Source of the DNA: an uncultured Lachnospiraceae bacterium
GTDB taxonomy: Bacteria > Bacillota > Clostridia > Lachnospirales > Lachnospiraceae
Length of the DNA: 64,000 nucleotides
Assembly (NCBI GenBank): GCA_910583835.1
Contig: CAJTYM010000002.1
Span: 43,017-107,016 of the forward strand
Direction: 5' to 3'
Shown here: positions 16,808 through 25,255 of the stretch, piece after piece
Layout of the letters: the number at the start of each line of letters is the position of its first letter
How positions within the stretch are numbered: position 1 is the stretch's first letter
Notes under the pieces: generated by a model
The model's input: only the letters and a program-made list of their open reading frames with translations
Told to the model about the DNA's origin: nothing
The model's database searches: none
Program-made: the position numbers and the translations under genes

Positions 16808-19800
16808 ATGAAAAAGAAAGATTTACATAGGCTGGGCATAGATATCGGCTCAACTACTGTAAAAATTGCCATATTAAATGAACAGAACGAAATGGTCTTT
16901 GCCGACTACGAGAGGCATTTTGCCAATATCCGCGAAACGCTCTCCCATCTGCTGGCAGAGGCCAAAGATGTTCTGGGTAATATATATTTATCACCGATGA
17001 TTACGGGCTCCGGCGGGCTCACCCTGGCAAAGCATTTGGAAATCCCCTTCGTACAGGAAGTCATCGCCGTATCCTGCGCGCTGCAGGACTATGCCCCCCA
17101 GACAGATGTTGCCATTGAGCTGGGCGGCGAGGATGCCAAGATTATCTATTTTGAGGGCGGTAACGTAGAGCAGCGCATGAACGGCATCTGCGCCGGCGGC
17201 ACGGGCTCTTTTATTGACCAGATGGCTGCGCTCCTGCAGACCGATGCAACCGGGCTCAATGCTTACGCTGAGAATTACAAGGCCCTCTATCCCATCGCCG
17301 CCCGCTGCGGTGTGTTTGCCAAAACCGACATCCAGCCGCTCATCAACGAGGGCGCGTCCAAGGAAGACCTGTCCGCATCCATTTTCCAGGCAGTTGTCAA
17401 CCAGACGATTTCCGGGCTTGCCTGCGGAAAGCCGATTCGCGGACATGTGGCGTTTCTGGGCGGACCCTTGCATTTCCTGCCAGAATTGAAGAAAGCGTTT
17501 ATCCGCACCCTCAAGCTGGATGACGAACATATTATCGCACCAGACCACTCTCATCTGTTTGCGGCAATCGGTTCGGCGCTCAACCATAAAGCAGACGTTG
17601 CCATGGAACTTCAGGATATCCTGACCAGGCTTTCCTCCGATATCCATATGGAATTTGAGGTAGAGCGGATGGAACCGCTGTTTCAGGACCAGGCGGACTA
17701 TGGGAAATTCCAGAAACGCCATGGGAAGCACCATGTCCTGACCGAGGATTTATCCACCTACCAGGGAAACTGCTATCTGGGCATCGATGCAGGTTCCACC
17801 ACCACAAAGGTTGCGCTTGTCGGCGATGACGGCGCTTTGCTTTACTCTTTTTACAGCAGCAACAACGGCAATCCCCTTGCCACAGCGACATTGGCGCTGA
17901 AAGAAATCCATAAGCTGCTGCCCGAGGGGGCTAAGATTGTGCACTCCTGTTCCACCGGCTATGGGGAAGCATTGCTGAAAGCCGCTTTCCTGCTGGATGA
18001 AGGGGAGGTGGAGACCGTGGCGCACTACTATGCCGCTGCTTTCTTCAACCCGGAAGTGGATTGCATCTTAGACATCGGCGGTCAGGATATGAAATGTATC
18101 AAGATTAAAAACCAGACGGTGGACAGCGTTCAGCTCAATGAAGCATGTTCCTCTGGCTGCGGCTCTTTTATTGAGACTTTTGCCAACTCCCTGAATTACT
18201 CTGTGGAGGAGTTTGCACAGGCAGCGCTGTTTGCGGAGCATCCGATTGATTTGGGCACACGCTGTACCGTATTTATGAATTCCAAGGTAAAACAGGCGCA
18301 GAAGGAGGGCGCTGATGTGTCGGATATCTCCGCCGGCCTTGCCTATTCCGTCATCAAAAACGCACTGTTTAAGGTTATTAAGGTTAGCGATGCCAGGGAT
18401 TTAGGCAGACATATCGTTGTACAGGGCGGAACCTTCTATAACGATGCCGTGCTGCGCAGTTTCGAGAAAATATCCGGCTGTGAAGCCGTAAGGCCTGATA
18501 TTGCCGGTATTATGGGCGCATTCGGCGCCGCCCTCATCGCCAGGGAGCGTTACGAGGATAACCCCCATACCACCATGCTCTCCATCGAAGAGATTGAAAA
18601 CCTCAAGGTGGAGACGAAACTCTCCCGCTGCCAGGGATGTACTAACCACTGCTTGCTGACCATCAACCGCTTTTCGGGAAACCGCAGCTTCATTACCGGC
18701 AACCGCTGCGAGAAAGGATTGGGCAAGGAAAAGAACGAACAGCAGATTCCCAACCTTTTTGCCTATAAGAACCAACGCATTTTCGGCTATGAGCCGTTGT
18801 CCGAGAAGGAAGCCGTGCGCGGCACGGTGGGTATTCCCCGTGTGCTTAACATGTACGAAGACTACCCATTCTGGGCAGTATTTTTCCGTGCGCTGAAGTT
18901 CCGTGTGCTGCTCTCCCCGCAGTCTACGCGCAAAATGTACGAACTGGGCATAGAGTCCATTCCCAGCGAATCGGAATGTTATCCGGCAAAGCTGGCTCAC
19001 GGACATATTTCCTGGCTGATTAAACAGCAGGCGGATTTCATTTTCTATCCCTGTATCCCTTACGAGAGAAATGAATTTCCAGACGCCGTCAACCATTACA
19101 ATTGCCCGATTGTCACCTCCTATGCAGAGAACATCAAGAACAATGTGGATGAGATTACCTCCGGCAAGGTACGTTTCCTCAATCCTTTTATGTCCTTTGC
19201 CTCCAAAGAAGTGCTTACCGGACAGTTAAAACAGGTATTTGCCGAAGAATTTGCCATATCCGCGGAAGAAATACAGACTGCCGTGGACATGGGATGGGCA
19301 GAACTTGCCAAGACCAGGGAAGAGATGCAGCGCAAAGGGGAGGAGACCCTGCGGTATATGGAAGCGCATAAGCTTCGGGGCATTGTCCTTGCTGGCCGGC
19401 CTTACCATATCGACCCGGAAATCAACCACGGCATCCCGGAACTGATCAATTCCTATGGCATCGCCGTGCTGACAGAGGATTCCGTCTCGCATCTGCAGAA
19501 CATTGAACGCCCGCTGATGGTTATGGACCAGTGGATGTACCACTCCAGGCTGTATGCTGCCGCTAACTTTGTCAAGACCAGGGATGATTTAGATTTAATT
19601 CAGCTTAACTCCTTTGGCTGCGGGCTGGATGCCGTGACCACCGACCAGGTGAATGATATACTGTCCAAATCCGGCAAGATATATACCTGCCTGAAAATTG
19701 ACGAGGTCAATAACTTAGGCGCTGCGCGCATCCGTATCCGTTCTCTGCTGTCTGCGCTCAGGGTCAAGGAAAAACAGCACAAGGAACGCAAGATTGCCTC

Positions 19801-21070
19801 CTCACAGTATGAACGTATCGTATTTACAGAGGAGATGCGCGAGAATTATACCATTCTCTGTCCCCAGATGTCACCCATCCATTTTGAGATGATTCAGCCC
19901 GCTTTTGCCGTCTCTGGCTACAACCTGGTGGTTCTGGACAACGATGGTAAAGCTGCGGTTGACATGGGGCTGCGCTATGTCAACAACGATGCCTGCTATC
20001 CTTCCATGATGGTAGTCGGGCAGATTATGGATGCCATTCTCTCCGGCAAATACGATTTGACGAAAACTGCTGTTATTATCAGCCAAACCGGAGGCGGCTG
20101 CCGTGCTTCCAACTATATCGGCTTTATCCGCCGCGCACTGGAAAAAGCAGGATACCCGGATATCCCGGTTATCTCCGTCAACTTGAGCGGCTTGGAGGGC
20201 AACCCTGGCTTTAAGCTCTCCCTGCCGCTGCTGCAGCGGGCATTGTATGGCTTAATTTTCGGCGATATCTTCATGCGCTGCCTGTACCGCACCAGGCCTT
20301 ACGAGACAATACCGGGAAGCGCCAATGCGCTCCATCAGAAATGGAAAGAGAGATGTATCCAATTTCTAACTACTAAGAGAATGCCCTCTCACCGCAAATA
20401 CAAACAGTACTGCCGCGAGATTATCCGGGATTTTGACAGGCTTCCCATGACAGATGAGCGTAAACCCAAAGTTGGCGTGGTGGGCGAAATCCTCGTAAAA
20501 TTCCTGCCGGCTGCCAACAATTACCTGGTAGAGCTATTAGAGGCGGAGGGCGCAGAAGCCGTGATGCCTGACCTGACGGATTTCCTGCTCTACTGTTTCT
20601 ACAATATGAATTTTAAGGCCCAATACCTGGGCGCCAAAAAATCAAGCGCACGGCGCGCTAATCTCGGTATTAAGGCGTTGGAATGGCTGCGCAGCGCAGC
20701 GCGCAAAGAATTTGCAAAGAGCCGCCATTTCGAGCCGCCGGCGCACATTGAAACATTGGCCAAATATGCCAAACCAATTGTGTCCCAGGGTAACCAGACC
20801 GGAGAAGGATGGTTTCTCACCGGAGAGATGTTAGAACTCATCCATTCCGGCACAGACAATATCGTGTGCGCACAGCCCTTTGGCTGTCTGCCCAACCATG
20901 TCGTGGGCAAAGGCGTGATAAAGGAAATCCGCCACCGCTATCCTCTCGCCAACATCGTTGCCATCGACTATGACCCGGGAGCTTCCGAGGTAAACCAATT
21001 GAACCGCATTAAGCTGATGCTGTCCACTGCGCATAAAAACCTTAAGAACAGCGCACGGGACGAAATTTAA
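16808..21070 (+). CDS. Fused acyl-CoA dehydratase activase / HgdB-like subunit protein
   Basis: A 1,420-residue protein. Residues 1-270 form a first BadF/BcrA-type ATPase (LGIDIGSTTVKIAIL near residue 9; ELGGEDAKIIYFEGG; CAGGTGSFIDQM). A second copy starts near residue 322 (LGIDAGSTTTKVALV; DIGGQDMKCIKI; ACSSGCGSFIETF). A CQGCTNHC cysteine cluster near residue 608 is followed by DUF2229 (about 670-890) and an HgdB-like iron-sulfur domain (about 990-1300, with NNDACYPSMMVVGQ). In the two-component dehydratases, the ATPase injects an electron into the dehydratase [4Fe-4S] site; this large fusion is common in Clostridia, oxygen-sensitive, and its substrate is unknown. No separate dehydratase subunits or CoA transferase are adjacent. 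GGAGG lies 9 bases before the ATG. Confidence 0.92.
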   Translation: MKKKDLHRLGIDIGSTTVKIAILNEQNEMVFADYERHFANIRETLSHLLAEAKDVLGNIYLSPMITGSGGLTLAKHLEIPFVQEVIAVSCALQDYAPQTDVAIELGGEDAKIIYFEGGNVEQRMNGICAGGTGSFIDQMAALLQTDATGLNAYAENYKALYPIAARCGVFAKTDIQPLINEGASKEDLSASIFQAVVNQTISGLACGKPIRGHVAFLGGPLHFLPELKKAFIRTLKLDDEHIIAPDHSHLFAAIGSALNHKADVAMELQDILTRLSSDIHMEFEVERMEPLFQDQADYGKFQKRHGKHHVLTEDLSTYQGNCYLGIDAGSTTTKVALVGDDGALLYSFYSSNNGNPLATATLALKEIHKLLPEGAKIVHSCSTGYGEALLKAAFLLDEGEVETVAHYYAAAFFNPEVDCILDIGGQDMKCIKIKNQTVDSVQLNEACSSGCGSFIETFANSLNYSVEEFAQAALFAEHPIDLGTRCTVFMNSKVKQAQKEGADVSDISAGLAYSVIKNALFKVIKVSDARDLGRHIVVQGGTFYNDAVLRSFEKISGCEAVRPDIAGIMGAFGAALIARERYEDNPHTTMLSIEEIENLKVETKLSRCQGCTNHCLLTINRFSGNRSFITGNRCEKGLGKEKNEQQIPNLFAYKNQRIFGYEPLSEKEAVRGTVGIPRVLNMYEDYPFWAVFFRALKFRVLLSPQSTRKMYELGIESIPSESECYPAKLAHGHISWLIKQQADFIFYPCIPYERNEFPDAVNHYNCPIVTSYAENIKNNVDEITSGKVRFLNPFMSFASKEVLTGQLKQVFAEEFAISAEEIQTAVDMGWAELAKTREEMQRKGEETLRYMEAHKLRGIVLAGRPYHIDPEINHGIPELINSYGIAVLTEDSVSHLQNIERPLMVMDQWMYHSRLYAAANFVKTRDDLDLIQLNSFGCGLDAVTTDQVNDILSKSGKIYTCLKIDEVNNLGAARIRIRSLLSALRVKEKQHKERKIASSQYERIVFTEEMRENYTILCPQMSPIHFEMIQPAFAVSGYNLVVLDNDGKAAVDMGLRYVNNDACYPSMMVVGQIMDAILSGKYDLTKTAVIISQTGGGCRASNYIGFIRRALEKAGYPDIPVISVNLSGLEGNPGFKLSLPLLQRALYGLIFGDIFMRCLYRTRPYETIPGSANALHQKWKERCIQFLTTKRMPSHRKYKQYCREIIRDFDRLPMTDERKPKVGVVGEILVKFLPAANNYLVELLEAEGAEAVMPDLTDFLLYCFYNMNFKAQYLGAKKSSARRANLGIKALEWLRSAARKEFAKSRHFEPPAHIETLAKYAKPIVSQGNQTGEGWFLTGEMLELIHSGTDNIVCAQPFGCLPNHVVGKGVIKEIRHRYPLANIVAIDYDPGASEVNQLNRIKLMLSTAHKNLKNSARDEI

Positions 21071-21087
21071 TTAATAAATTGAAGTAA

Positions 21088-21148
21088 AATGTCCTCCTTT
21101 TTCGTTTTCATAATTAGATGAACATTTTATACGAAAAAGGAGGACATT
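21088..21148 (+). promoter_or_regulatory. Perfect 17-bp hairpin that encloses the DUF4097 ribosome binding site
   Basis: Left arm 21088-21104 (AATGTCCTCCTTTTTCG) and right arm 21132-21148 are exact complements around a 27-base loop. The AAGGAGG of the next gene (21137-21143) is inside the right arm and its anti-Shine-Dalgarno CCTCCTT is in the left arm. In RNA the hairpin would hide the ribosome site of the gene at 21153, and it could also end the upstream transcript. Confidence 0.7.
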
Positions 21149-21152
21149 ACAT

Positions 21153-22214
21153 ATGAAACGGAATATACTTTTAACACTGATTGTTGGCGCCGCTGCCATT
21201 TTTGGCATTATCTGCTCTGCCATCATTATCAGCCAGGGCATACGGACAGGAGCCTTTCATACGCCATCTGCAGTTGGAAAGGAACGCTACCCCAGCGCAT
21301 GGGAATTGGAAAAAACAAAGCTGGAAGAATTTTCTGATATCTCCATCTCACTGAGCTACTGCAACCTGTCTGTGCTCCCCGCAGACGGCTATTATCTGGA
21401 ATACCACATGGACGGAACCTGCGAAAAGCCGCAGTATAATGTCTCTGATGGCAGTTTCCGCTTTCAGGAGGGACCTACACAGACAAAATACCGTTCGGGC
21501 TTCCATATGTTCTTCAATCTGGGCAGCATTTATTCCTACAACCAGGAACCATATTATGTGAAACTCTACGTCCCCCAGACACAGTACTTTCAGCTGCTGT
21601 CCATAGACGATGACAGCGGTAACATTGAAATCAATGGCATCCAGGCCAAAAACGCTGAGATTAGGGCCGACTATGGCAATTTGGATTTAGACAGCTTTTC
21701 CGGGGAAGAACTGACCATCAGCGCAGACTCTGGAAACATCGCACTGGGAACAATTACCTGTGATAACTTAGACATCTCCAATGAGTACGGTAATATCGAA
21801 GCAGACAGTTTCCAAATTGCCAAAAATACGTCTGTTTCCTTAGACAGCGGCAACCTCGAATTGTCCAGCTTAACCTCCAAACAACTCACACTGTCCAACG
21901 AATATGGCAATTGCACCATAGATGAAATCACCGTGGCAGCTAGCGGCATTTCCATGGATTCCGGAAAACTTACCCTGCGGCAGGCCACCCTCGGAAACAC
22001 GGAAATCGACAGTGAATACGGAAGCACAGACATTTCCCTCGCCGCTGATGTTGCCGATTACAATTATGACCTGCACGCGGAATACGGCTCAGTCAGACTG
22101 GATGGCAAAAACCTGGAATCAAATGATGATGGTGAAGTGCATTACCAGCAAGACAATGGCAAGAAAAATGACCTCCGCGTTTACTGTCAAAGCGGAAATA
22201 TAGATATCAGATAA
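21153..22214 (+). CDS. DUF4097 family beta-helix surface protein
   Basis: A 353-residue protein with an N-terminal membrane anchor (about residues 5-29, NILLTLIVGAAAIFGII) and an extracytoplasmic right-handed beta repeat. Residues about 150-350 repeat the pattern DSGNIE/EYGNIE every 18-22 residues (for example ADYGNLDLDS, SADSGNIALG, SNEYGNIEAD), the hallmark of DUF4097/adhesin-like domains. Such proteins are often paired with a PadR-type regulator and a DUF1700 protein, neither of which is here. The function is unknown, possibly envelope stress related. It follows the activase gene by 82 bp, separated by the hairpin that covers its ribosome binding site. Confidence 0.85.
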   Translation: MKRNILLTLIVGAAAIFGIICSAIIISQGIRTGAFHTPSAVGKERYPSAWELEKTKLEEFSDISISLSYCNLSVLPADGYYLEYHMDGTCEKPQYNVSDGSFRFQEGPTQTKYRSGFHMFFNLGSIYSYNQEPYYVKLYVPQTQYFQLLSIDDDSGNIEINGIQAKNAEIRADYGNLDLDSFSGEELTISADSGNIALGTITCDNLDISNEYGNIEADSFQIAKNTSVSLDSGNLELSSLTSKQLTLSNEYGNCTIDEITVAASGISMDSGKLTLRQATLGNTEIDSEYGSTDISLAADVADYNYDLHAEYGSVRLDGKNLESNDDGEVHYQQDNGKKNDLRVYCQSGNIDIR

Positions 22215-22238
22215 AGAATAGGGTTACCGGCCAAAGAA

Positions 22239-22425
22239 CAAAGTGGGCAAGCCCACTTCAACTCCCCTACCCCTCAATCTTGAGGGGATTGCACACTTTG
22301 ACGCGCCGAGCACAATTGCGAAGCAATATTTTCCTCTTGTGCGAGTGCGCATCCTGCCCAGAGGGCTTTTATCTTATAGGAAGACACTTTCACGCTTTAG
22401 CGTGACAAGGTCTTTCCTATAAGAC
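22239..22425. repeat. Convergent-gap structured repeat, copy 1
   Basis: About 187 bp, closely matching 55800-55980. It contains, in order, a perfect AAGTGGGC-AA-GCCCACTT hairpin (22241-22258), a hairpin with loop ATTGCGAAGCAAT inside arms starting GCGCCGAGCACAA and ending TTGTGCGAGTGCGC, and a third pair TCTTATAGGAAGACAC...GTCTTTCCTATAAGA. It lies between the converging DUF4097 and ABC ATPase genes. Confidence 0.8.
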
Positions 22426-22433
22426 AAAAAACT

Positions 22434-22494
22434 GCGCAAAAACAGCGGGCACAATCAATCCATAAAAGATATTTTGCCCGCTGTTATTTTGCGC
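22434..22494. terminator. Long hairpin ending the ABC importer operon
   Basis: GCGCAAAAACAGCGGGCA pairs with TGCCCGCTGTTATTTTGCGC with few mismatches, 14 bp past the leftward ATPase stop. It is AT-flanked on both sides and is probably a bidirectional terminator. Confidence 0.7.
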
Positions 22495-22507
22495 CACCTT
22501 TACTTTG

Positions 22508-23269
22508 TTATTGATACAATGCATTGTGCATCCGCTCCCATATCTCTCCATATCCTTCGGAAGCCGGCGTCACAGGCCTGGCAATTACATTCTTCTCATC
22601 CTCGACAATCCTGCCTCCCTCTGTCAGGACCATAATCCTCGTCCCCAGCACAATGGCTTCCTGAATATTGTGCGTGATAAAGATAAACGTACATTTCTCT
22701 TCTGTGGAGATGCGCAGCAGCTCTTCCTGCAGTTCTCTCCGCGTCATCGCATCCAAAGCTGCAAACGGCTCATCCATCAATATAATCTCCGGTTTCAGCG
22801 CCAGCGCCTTGGCAATTGCCACCCGCTGCTTCATGCCGCCGGACAGCTGATACGGATAGTATTTCTCCTGCCCCGATAGTTTCACCTTGGCCAGCACTTC
22901 CTCTGTCCTTTGCTTCAATTCCTCCTTATCGCGGATTCCATTGACTTTCAGGGGATACTGTATGTTTTTTTCCACGGTTTTCCAGGGGAACAGCTGGTTA
23001 AAATCCTGAAAAACCATCACACGGTCTATCCCCGGCTGCTTGCGTTCCATGCCATTGACCAGCACCTTTCCCTCATAGTTCTCAAACCCAGCGATACAGC
23101 GCAGCAATGTCGTCTTCCCACAGCCGGAAGGCCCCAGCATACATAAAAATTCGTTGCGGTCAACTTTAAGGCTGACATTTTTCAGGACTTCTTTTTCTTT
23201 TTCTGTCTCTGCATCAAAAATTTTTGATAAATTCTGCACCTCTAAAATGCAATTATCTTTTTCCGTCAT
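22508..23269 (-). CDS. ABC transporter ATP-binding protein (nitrate/sulfonate/taurine type)
   Basis: A 253-residue ATPase. The start is MTEKDNCILEVQNLS at 23269, overlapping the permease stop as ATGA; the longer frame from 23299 is less likely. Walker A is GPSGCGKTTLLRCIAG (about residues 46-61), the Q-loop VMVFQDFNQLFPWKTV, the signature LSGGMKQRVAIAKAL and Walker B EIILMDEPFAALD, with switch histidine in FITHNIQEA. The TauB/SsuB-like group energises uptake of sulfonates, nitrate, pyrimidine precursors and other small organics. The three genes 25170-22508 form one operon; the substrate cannot be fixed from sequence. Confidence 0.93.
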   Translation of the reverse strand: MTEKDNCILEVQNLSKIFDAETEKEKEVLKNVSLKVDRNEFLCMLGPSGCGKTTLLRCIAGFENYEGKVLVNGMERKQPGIDRVMVFQDFNQLFPWKTVEKNIQYPLKVNGIRDKEELKQRTEEVLAKVKLSGQEKYYPYQLSGGMKQRVAIAKALALKPEIILMDEPFAALDAMTRRELQEELLRISTEEKCTFIFITHNIQEAIVLGTRIMVLTEGGRIVEDEKNVIARPVTPASEGYGEIWERMHNALYQ

Positions 23270-24072
23270 CTCGACATTCCCCACTTCTTCACCGTACATT
23301 TCTCAATGGGCGAAAGCACCCCATACTGTACGACAAGACCAATTATAATGATAACAATCAAGGTTGCATACATTTCTGCATTATTCATATTCGTGCGCAT
23401 TTGGTTGATAAAAAGCCCAATTCCGGGGCAGGAAGCCACGCCAAAAATCATCTCGGCGCTAATCAGGCCCCTCCATGCCCTTGCCCAGCCAACTTTTAAA
23501 CCTGACACGATATAAGAAGTCGCGGCAGGAAGGTAAACACCCAGCAGCAGCGATGATTTCTTGAGTCCAATGTTCATCCCTGCCTCAACATAAATCCTGG
23601 GAACTGCCAAAAATCCGTCTAACACATTTCTTGCCATCGGCCACAGCACGGCATGTACGACCAGAAACACGATCACTCCTGGCTTTACGCCGAAGATAAT
23701 GATTACAACTGGCAGCAGGGCAACGCCGGGCAGCAAATCGCAGATGGAAATGACCAGGTTGAAAATATCAAAAAACACCCGGCTCAGCATTGACAGGCCA
23801 GACAGTACAAATGCCAGGACAATGCCGATTAGCAGTCCTTCCAAAAGCAGCGCCATGGAATTTCCTATGTACACCCAGAGGGAAACGCCTGCCATCCCGG
23901 TCTGGAAATTGCGGATAAAAGCCGCGCCAATCGCCTCCAGCGGCGGAAATATCAATTCAGAATTGCTGCCCATGACTCCTGACTTGGCAACTATCTCCCA
24001 GATACACAGAATCGCAATTATGAAAAGGGTCCTTGCCACAATAGCCTGTATTTTCCTTTTCTTTTCATCCAT
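23266..24072 (-). CDS. ABC transporter permease (TauC/SsuC type)
   Basis: A 268-residue membrane protein with about six helices. The EAA-type cytoplasmic loop appears as VPRIYVEAGMNIGLKKSSLLLGVYLPAATSYIVSGLK (about residues 155-195; the conserved glycine is in the GL pair). It pairs with the ATPase whose start overlaps its stop codon, and with the binding protein encoded 78 bp upstream. The family imports sulfonates, nitrate, cyanate, thiamine precursors and the like. Confidence 0.92.
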   Translation of the reverse strand: MDEKKRKIQAIVARTLFIIAILCIWEIVAKSGVMGSNSELIFPPLEAIGAAFIRNFQTGMAGVSLWVYIGNSMALLLEGLLIGIVLAFVLSGLSMLSRVFFDIFNLVISICDLLPGVALLPVVIIIFGVKPGVIVFLVVHAVLWPMARNVLDGFLAVPRIYVEAGMNIGLKKSSLLLGVYLPAATSYIVSGLKVGWARAWRGLISAEMIFGVASCPGIGLFINQMRTNMNNAEMYATLIVIIIIGLVVQYGVLSPIEKCTVKKWGMSR

Positions 24073-24104
24073 AGTGATATTCTCCTATCATCAAGCCAAA
24101 CGCC

Positions 24105-24177
24105 GCTGGCTTCTCAACCGCCAGCAACGTTGTCAAACACGGCTGGCTTCTCAGTCGCCAGTAACATTGTCAAACAC
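24105..24177. repeat. 37-bp tandem duplication at the 3' end of the binding-protein gene
   Basis: Units 24105-24140 and 24142-24177 share GCTGGCTTCTCA, GCCAG and TTGTCAAACAC. On the coding strand each unit contains a TGA stop and a small CTGGC...GCCAG hairpin. The right unit includes the last codons and stop of the gene; the left unit is an untranslated copy. Confidence 0.75.
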
Positions 24178-25170
24178 CAAATCCTCATAAGATTCCGGCG
24201 CATTATCAATAAATTCTGTCCGACCCATGAAAGATGCCAATTCAAATATGCGGCTCGTCTCAATAGAATACTTGCTTTTGTTTATGTAAGCAAGTTCCTC
24301 TTCCTCACTGTTTCCGTCAAATTCACAGGTAATCTTTGCCGCCTCCTCAGGGCTGTCGTTGATAAAGTCTACCGCCTGTTTCACCGCATCACACAATGCC
24401 TGGTACAGCTGGGGATTCTCGTCATGCAGCTTGACAGACGCAACGCCCACAATGAAAGAATCATCCTTGCCCCATACTTCGGTGACGTCATTAATCTCAT
24501 GCAGGTTGGACTCTTCCCTCTCCTGGAAAATATAAGGACTGGAGGTCAGATGGCAGGATACATTCCCGCTCTCTAAAGCTGCCATCCCATCGGGATGTGC
24601 CATGGCAACAAGGTTGGAATCCAATGCATGAGGGTCTTTCCCCGCATTCTCCAGAGCCAGTCCCAGAATGATATGCTGGATAGAACCGATATTGACAAGG
24701 GCAATCTGGTTGCTGCTGCCAATCAGGTCATCAAAAGACTTAATATTCTCATCGTTTGTCATCAGACCATGCTCCTGCCCTGACAAGTTCGTGAATATCT
24801 TATATCCCACGCCCTTGGTAACACCAGTGACTGCCGGTCCGACACCCATAAATCCGCCGTCAAGGCTTCCGCCCGATATTCCGGTATTGATGTCCGCCCC
24901 GGAACTCATCTGGTTCCAGTTGACGGTAACCTTACCCCCGGTTGCCTCCTCATATGCTTTTTCTATCAATTGCTGTTCCTTCATAATTCCCAACGGTGCA
25001 TAGGCAAGGCCATACTGATAGGCAAGATTCAGCGTGACCTCCTGCCCTGCTGCCTCTTTGCCTTCACTCCCTGTTTCCTTGGAACCCTGTCCGCCGTTGC
25101 CGCAGCCTGCAAGCAAGAGCACAGAACTCATGCACAATGCTGCCCATTTGATGATACTTTTCTTTTTCAT
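24151..25170 (-). CDS. ABC transporter substrate-binding lipoprotein
   Basis: A 339-residue type II-like solute-binding protein. The N-terminal signal ends in LLLAGCGNGG (lipobox cysteine near residue 23), then a Gly/Glu-rich linker. The mature part, starting VTLNLAYQYGLAYAPLGIM, with GGSLDGGFMGVGPA and AMAHPDGMAALESG, resembles the SsuA/TauA/NMT1 fold. There is no cysteine or arginine pattern that fixes the ligand. It is first in the operon with the permease and ATPase. The 3' end is tandemly duplicated in the spacer that follows. Confidence 0.9.
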   Translation of the reverse strand: MKKKSIIKWAALCMSSVLLLAGCGNGGQGSKETGSEGKEAAGQEVTLNLAYQYGLAYAPLGIMKEQQLIEKAYEEATGGKVTVNWNQMSSGADINTGISGGSLDGGFMGVGPAVTGVTKGVGYKIFTNLSGQEHGLMTNDENIKSFDDLIGSSNQIALVNIGSIQHIILGLALENAGKDPHALDSNLVAMAHPDGMAALESGNVSCHLTSSPYIFQEREESNLHEINDVTEVWGKDDSFIVGVASVKLHDENPQLYQALCDAVKQAVDFINDSPEEAAKITCEFDGNSEEEELAYINKSKYSIETSRIFELASFMGRTEFIDNAPESYEDLVFDNVTGD

Positions 25171-25255
25171 TATTTTACTCCTTTATTATGTAGAATTAAT
25201 GTTATTTGAGTTTACACATTTTGTTTTCTTATAATACCAAAAGGTTTACCACTGT

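Noticed and set aside
18401..19096. A 231-codon leftward frame
   Set aside because: Antisense to the activase fusion, whose domains are clear in the rightward frame.
24151..25250. TPP or other riboswitch ahead of the ABC importer
   Set aside because: No conserved riboswitch core is visible in the short leader at 25171-25255.
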